From Aristolochia californica (Eukaryota > Streptophyta > Magnoliopsida > Piperales > Aristolochiaceae), in assembly GCA_029961685.1 (NCBI GenBank), contig JARWKL010000015.1, forward strand, positions 9,732,801-9,796,800: a stretch of DNA of 64,000 bases. Direction: 5' to 3'. The position numbers were made by a program, and so were the translations under genes. Below, piece after piece: positions 58,903-64,000 of the stretch (position 1 is the first letter of the stretch; the number at the start of each line of letters is the position of its first letter). A model generated the notes under the pieces. That model was not told where the DNA came from. It saw nothing but the letters and a program-made list of their open reading frames with translations, and did not search any database.

Positions 58903-59990
58903 CATATCCATATTTTAAACTTGTTAGGATCAATTAGAAATTTCTTCCTTATAAAATACCACCAACCTATTAGGGCTTGTACAAGTGGAATTTCCCAAAC
59001 ATGGATAACAAAACTTTGGTGTTCATTTTTAGTGCGTGAAATAATTTTCTTCACTTAAATTTATTATAGTTTTCAATTTTTTGCATACATGAACTCTAAA
59101 ATTTTCATTTTGTTGTGATCTATTTGCCTTATCTTTTTGTTTACGAGAAAAATGGGAGAGAGAAAACTCAAGTTTGGATTTCAAAAAAAATTGAACATCC
59201 AAAATGGAAATGCACAAATTACTAGAGAGATAAATCCTAAAAGTATCTGTAATTTCTAAGGACTATAAACTGTTTTAGTTTTTTATATATTAGGTTTTGC
59301 AATCATCGAAAAATGGGGGACGAGGCATTTTTAACTGCGTGTTGACTCCCAAACCATAAGTCATTTCTAACCAAAATTGTAGCCTTTACACATCATTAAT
59401 CGATCAAAATATTTACAATGATTTATGATTGTTAGGTCCATTTTTTTTAATTAGGCAAAAAGTGGGTTGTTTGGCTCTTGTAAATATCCCACCGCAAGTT
59501 AACTCGAGAATTTAATTTTTTCTACTCCTTGAAATTTTTGGATCATTAGGTCATTTGCATCTTCAACATGATTTAGGCTTGCATATCCATATTTAAAACA
59601 TGTTAGGATCAATTATAAATCTCTTTCTTATAAATTCCACCAAGCTATTAGGAGTTGTACAAGTGGAATTTCCCAAACATGGATAACAAAACTTTGGTGT
59701 TCATTTTTAGTGCAGGAAATAATTTTCTTCACTAACATTTATTATAGTTTTCAAAATTTTGCACACATAAACTCTTAAATTTTCATTTTGTTGTGATCTA
59801 TATGCCTTTACTTTTTGTTTTAGACAAAAATGGGAGAGTGAAAATTCAATTTTGGATTTGAAAAAAATATTGAACATCCAAAATGGAAATGCACAAATGC
59901 TGAGAGAGATAATTCCAAAAAGTATCTGTGATTTTTAAGGATTGTAAACTCTTTTGGTTTTTCATATATTATGTTTTGCAATCATTAGAA

Positions 59991-60102
59991 ATTCCTAAAT
60001 AATTGTGCATCGAAAGAAGAGTCGGAAGAAGAGTCGGAAGAAGAGCAGCTTGAAAGGGATAATATAGATCAAAAGAGTTTCTAATGACAGATACTTCTTA
60101 AA
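59991..60102 (+). other. Non-satellite insert with a coding-like acidic tail
   Basis: About 110 bp unrelated to the satellite interrupt a monomer just after the TTTTGCAATCATTAGAAA landmark. In one frame it reads on the plus strand from about 59,992 to a TAA at 60,082-60,084, with three Glu-rich repeats (a 15-bp unit, GAAGAGTCGGAAGAA) followed by QLERDNIDQKSF and stop. Codon usage and the acidic, low-complexity tail resemble the 3' end of a nuclear protein gene, but no start, splice site or partner exon is visible. It may be a captured exon fragment or filler DNA from double-strand break repair. Confidence 0.5.
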
Positions 60103-60757
60103 ATGGGGGGTGAGGCATTTTTAACTGAGTGTAGACTCCCAAACCATAAGTCATTTCTAATAAAAATTATAGCCGTACACGTCATAATCGATCAAGACAT
60201 TTACGACGATCTATTATTGGTAGGTCCTCTTTTTGTAAAAAGGCTAAAAGTGGGTTGTTTGGCTCTGGTAAATAATCCACCAAGCTATTAGGTGTTGTAC
60301 TATTAGAATTTCTTATAAAACATGTTAGGATCAATTAGTAATCGCTTTTTTATAAAATTCCACCAAGCTATTAGGTGTTGTACTAGTGGAATTTCTCAAA
60401 CATGGATAACAAAACTTTGGTTTTCTTTTTTACTGTATGAAATAATTTTCTTCAGTTAAATTTATTATAGTTTTCAATTTTTTGCATACGTAAACTCTAA
60501 AATTTTCATTTTGTTGTGATCTATTTGCCTTAACTTTTTGTTTACGAGAAAAATGGGAGAGTGAAAACTAGAAAAATGGGAGAGTGAAAACTCAAATTTG
60601 GATTTGAAAAAAAATTGAACATCCAAAATGAAAATACACAAATGATGAGAGAGATAATTCCAAAAAGTATCTGTGATTTTTAAGAATTGTAATTCCTTTT
60701 AGTTTTTTATATATTAGGTTTTGCAATCATCGAAAAAAGGGGAGGGGGTGGGAGAGA

Positions 60758-60759
<2 letters not shown>

Positions 60760-60808
<49 letters not shown>
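60760..60808. repeat. Homopolymer G tract (49 G), longest in the window
   Basis: 49 uninterrupted G, preceded by GGAGGGGGTGGGAGAGAGA and followed by TGTTGTGGGGGTGG. It occupies the normal per-monomer G-tract position. Confidence 0.9.
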
Positions 60809-60809
<1 letters not shown>

Positions 60810-63530
60810 GTTGTGGGGGTGGACAAGGCGTTTTTAACTGAATGTTGACTCAGTAACCATACGTCATTTCAAACAAAAATTACAGCAGTTACACATCATT
60901 AATCGATCAAAACATTTATGATTATCTATGATTGTTAGGTCTGCTTTTTGTAAATAGACAAAAACTGGGTTGTTTGGCTCTTGTAAATATCCCACCACAC
61001 ATTAACTTGAGAATTTAATTTTTTCTACTCCTTGAAATATTTGGATCATTAGGTCATTTGCATCTGCAACATGTTTCAGGCATGCATATCCATTTTTAAA
61101 CATGTTAGGATTAATTAGAAATCTCTATCTTATAAAATTCCACCAAGCAATTAGGGGTTGTACTAGTGAAATTTCCTAAACAAGGATAAAAAAACGTTGG
61201 TGTTTATTTTTAGTGCGTGAAATAATTTTATTCACTTACATTTATTATATTTTTCAATTTTTTGCATACATAAAATCTAAAATTTTCATTTTGTTTTGAT
61301 TTATTTTTCTTATCTTTTTTTTTACGAGAAAAATAGGAGAGTGAAAACACAAGTTTGGATTTGAAAAAATATTGAACATTCAAAATGGAATTGCACAAAT
61401 GTTGAGAGAGATAAATCCAAAAAATATCTGTGATTTTTAAGGATTTTAAACTCTTTTAGTTTTTTATATATTATGTTTTGCAATCATTGAAAAAGGGCGG
61501 GGGAGGCATTTTTAATTGAGAGTTGACTCCCAAACCATAAGTTATTTCTAACAAAAATTATAGCCGTTACACATCATTAATATATCAAAACATATATGAT
61601 GATCCATGATTGTTAGGTGCACTTTTTGTAAATAGGCAAAAAGTGGGTAGTTTGGCTCTGGTAAATATCCCACCGCACGTTAACTTGAGAATTTAATTTT
61701 TTCTACTCCTTGAAATTTTTGGATCATTAGGTCATTTGCATCTTCAACATGTTTCAGGCATGCATAACCATAGTTAAAACATGTTAGGATCAAGTAGAAA
61801 TCTCTTTCGTATAAAATTCTATCAAGCTATTAGGGGTTGTGGAATTTCCCAAACACGGATAAAAAAACTTTGGTGTTCATTTTTAGTGCGTGAATTAATT
61901 TTCTTCTTTTAAATTTATTATAGTTTTCAATTTTTTGCATACATATACTATAAAATTTTCATTTTGTTGTGATCAATTTGCCTTATCTTTTTGTTTACGA
62001 GAAAAATGAGATTGAAAACTGAAGTTTGGATTTGGAAAAAAACTGAACATCCAAAATGGAAATACACAAATGCAGAGAGAGATAATTCCCCAAAGTATTT
62101 ACGATTTTTAAGGATTGTAAACTCTTTTAGTTTTTTATATATTAGGTTTTGCAATCATCTGAAAAGGGGGGGCGAGGCATTTTTAATCGAGTGTTAACTC
62201 CCAAACCATAAGTCATTTCTAACAAAAATTATAGCCTTTACACATCATTAATCAATCGAAACATTTACGATGATCTATGATTGTTTGGTCGGCTTTTGTA
62301 AATAGGCAAAAAGTCAGTTGTTTGGCTCTGATAAATATCCCATCGCACGTTAACTTGAGAATTTATTTTTTTCTTCTCCTTGAAATTTTTGGATCATTAG
62401 GTCATTTGCATTCTTCAACATGTTTAAGGCATGCATATCCATATTTAAAACATGTTATCAATTATAAATCTATTTCTTATAAAATTGCACCAAGCTATTA
62501 GGGGTTGTACAAGTAGAGTTTCCAAAAAATGGATAACAAAACTTTGGTGTTCCTTTTTAGTGCGTGAAATAATTTTATTCACTTACATTTACTGTAGTTT
62601 TTGATTATTTGCATACATAAACTCTAAAATTTTCATTTTGTTGTAATTTTTTTGTCTTATTTTTTTGTTTACGAGAAAAATGGGAGAGTTAAATTTCAAG
62701 TTTGGATTTTAAAAAAAAATTGAACATCCAAAATTGTAATGCACAAATGCTGTGAGAGATAATTTGAAAAAGCATCAGTGATTTTTAAGGATTTAAACTC
62801 ATTTAGTTTTATATATATTAAGTTTTGCAATCATTGGAAAAAAGGGTGGGGGGGGGGGGGGAGGCATTTTTGACTGAGTGTTGACTCCCAAACCATAAGT
62901 CATTTCTAAAACAATTTGTAGGTGGTACACATCATTAATCGATCAAAACATTTATGATGATCTATGATTGTTAGGTCCACTTTTTGTAAATAGACAAAAA
63001 GTGGGTTGTATGGCTCTGGTAAATATCCCACCCCAAGTTAACTTGAGAATTTAATTTTTTCTACTCCTGTAAATTTTTGGATCATTAGGTCATTTGCATC
63101 TTCAACATGTTTCAGGCATGCATATCCATATTTATAACATGTTAGGACCAATTAGAAATCTCTTTCATATAAAATTCTAGTAAGCTATTAGGGGTCGTAC
63201 TAGTGGAATTTCCAAAAAATGGATAACAAAATTTTGGTGATCATTTTTAGTGTGTGAAATAATTTTTTTCACTTACATTTATTATAGTTTTCAATTTTTT
63301 GCCTACATAGACTCAAAAATTTTCTTTTTGTTATATTCTATTTGCCTTATCTTGTTGTTTACAACAAAAATGGGAGAGTGAAAACGCATCTTAGGATTTG
63401 AAAAAAAATTGAACATCCAAAATGGAAATGCAGAAATTCTTAGAGAGATAATCTCAAAAAGTATCTATGAATTTTAAGGATTTTAAACTCTTTTTTATTA
63501 TATATATTTGGTTTTGCAATCATCGAAAAA

Positions 63531-63549
63531 GGGGGGGGGGGGGGGGGGA
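63531..63549. repeat. Homopolymer G tract (19 G)
   Basis: Per-monomer G tract, here 19 G, in the context CATCGAAAAA then ATGAGGC. Confidence 0.9.
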
Positions 63550-64000
63550 TGAGGCATTTTTAACCGAGTGTTGACTCCCAAACCATAAGTCAATTTTAAC
63601 AAAATATTATAGCCGTTACACATCATTAATCGATCAAAACATTTATGATGATCTATTATTATTAGGTTCGTTGTTTGTAAATAATAAAAAAGTGGATTGT
63701 TTGGCACTGGTAAATATCTGACCGCATGTTCACTTGAAAATTTAATTTTTTCCACTCGAAATTTTTTTATTATTAGGTCATTTGCATCTTCAACATGTTT
63801 CAGGCATGCATATCCATATTTAAAACATGTTAGGATAAATTCAAAATCTCTTTCTTATAAAATTCCACCAAGCTATTAGGGATTGTACTAGTGGAGTTCA
63901 CCAAACTTGGATAACAAAACTTTGGTGTTCATTTATAGTGCGTGAGATAATTTTCTTCACTTACATTTGTTATAGTTTTAAATTATTTGCATACATAAAC

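Larger units (their letters stand above)
58903..64000 (-). repeat. ~680-bp satellite array, reverse orientation
   Basis: About seven and a half monomers, markers near 59280, 59960, 60705, 61460, 62134, 62810 and 63500, running off the window. Irregularities: an unrelated ~110-bp insert near 59,991; a scrambled joint at about 60,274-60,345 in which CCACCAAGCTATTAGGTGTT occurs twice around a jump back to AACATGTTAGGATC; and a ~30-bp tandem duplication (AAAATGGGAGAGTGAAAACT twice) at about 60,550-60,592. No intact gene was seen. Confidence 0.92.

Noticed and set aside
1..64000. CRISPR-like regular repetition
   Set aside because: The spacing is about 680 bp with the whole unit repeated. There are no short repeats separated by unique spacers, and the context is a plant nuclear satellite.

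Overview
This window is repeat-dominated plant nuclear DNA, and I found no host gene in it. A plant is indicated by three things: a Ty3/Gypsy element of Athila type whose primer-binding site is complementary to tRNA-Asp, a Ty1/Copia element primed by initiator tRNA-Met, and a long AT-rich satellite array. The species cannot be told from the sequence, and neither can a centromeric, pericentromeric or subtelomeric location.

The background is one satellite family with a monomer of about 675-685 bp (a shorter class is about 632 bp). It is present in roughly 65-70 full or partial copies. From 1 to about 15,540 the monomers run in one orientation (called forward here). At about 15,541 the orientation flips, and everything from there to 64,000 is reverse-oriented satellite interrupted by transposable elements. 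Each monomer carries one homopolymer C tract (G in the reverse part) that varies from about 5 to 49 bases, and two conserved dyad symmetries. The array has been rearranged by unequal exchange. A block at 1-8,270 is repeated at about 10,080-15,540, including the same solo LTR at the same target site. A three-monomer unit of about 2,046 bp is duplicated at about 39,820-43,610. Several monomers are truncated or chimeric.

Region by region: 1-420 satellite; 421-759 solo LTR; 760-10,436 satellite; 10,437-10,833 decayed paralogue of that solo LTR; 10,834-15,540 satellite; 15,541-15,887 inverted satellite; 15,888-18,529 a complete but non-coding (non-autonomous) LTR element; 18,530-29,910 satellite; 29,911-36,266 an Athila-like Gypsy element that keeps both LTRs, the PBS, a PPT and an integrase pseudogene but has lost protease and reverse transcriptase; 36,267-49,773 satellite; 49,774-49,993 truncated LTR; 49,994-53,447 satellite; 53,448-58,902 a minus-strand Copia element with both LTRs, a perfect CATAT target duplication and a decayed gag-pol; 58,903-64,000 satellite with a small coding-like insert near 60,000.

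Functional links: the non-coding element at 15,888-18,529 shares its PPT, PBS type and LTR 3' terminus with the coding Copia at 53,448-58,902, so the Copia lineage is a plausible helper for it. None of the coding regions is intact. Nothing here looks like a new enzymatic system. The most informative material is the array architecture: the inversion, the higher-order repeats with embedded LTRs, the per-monomer G tract and the dyads.
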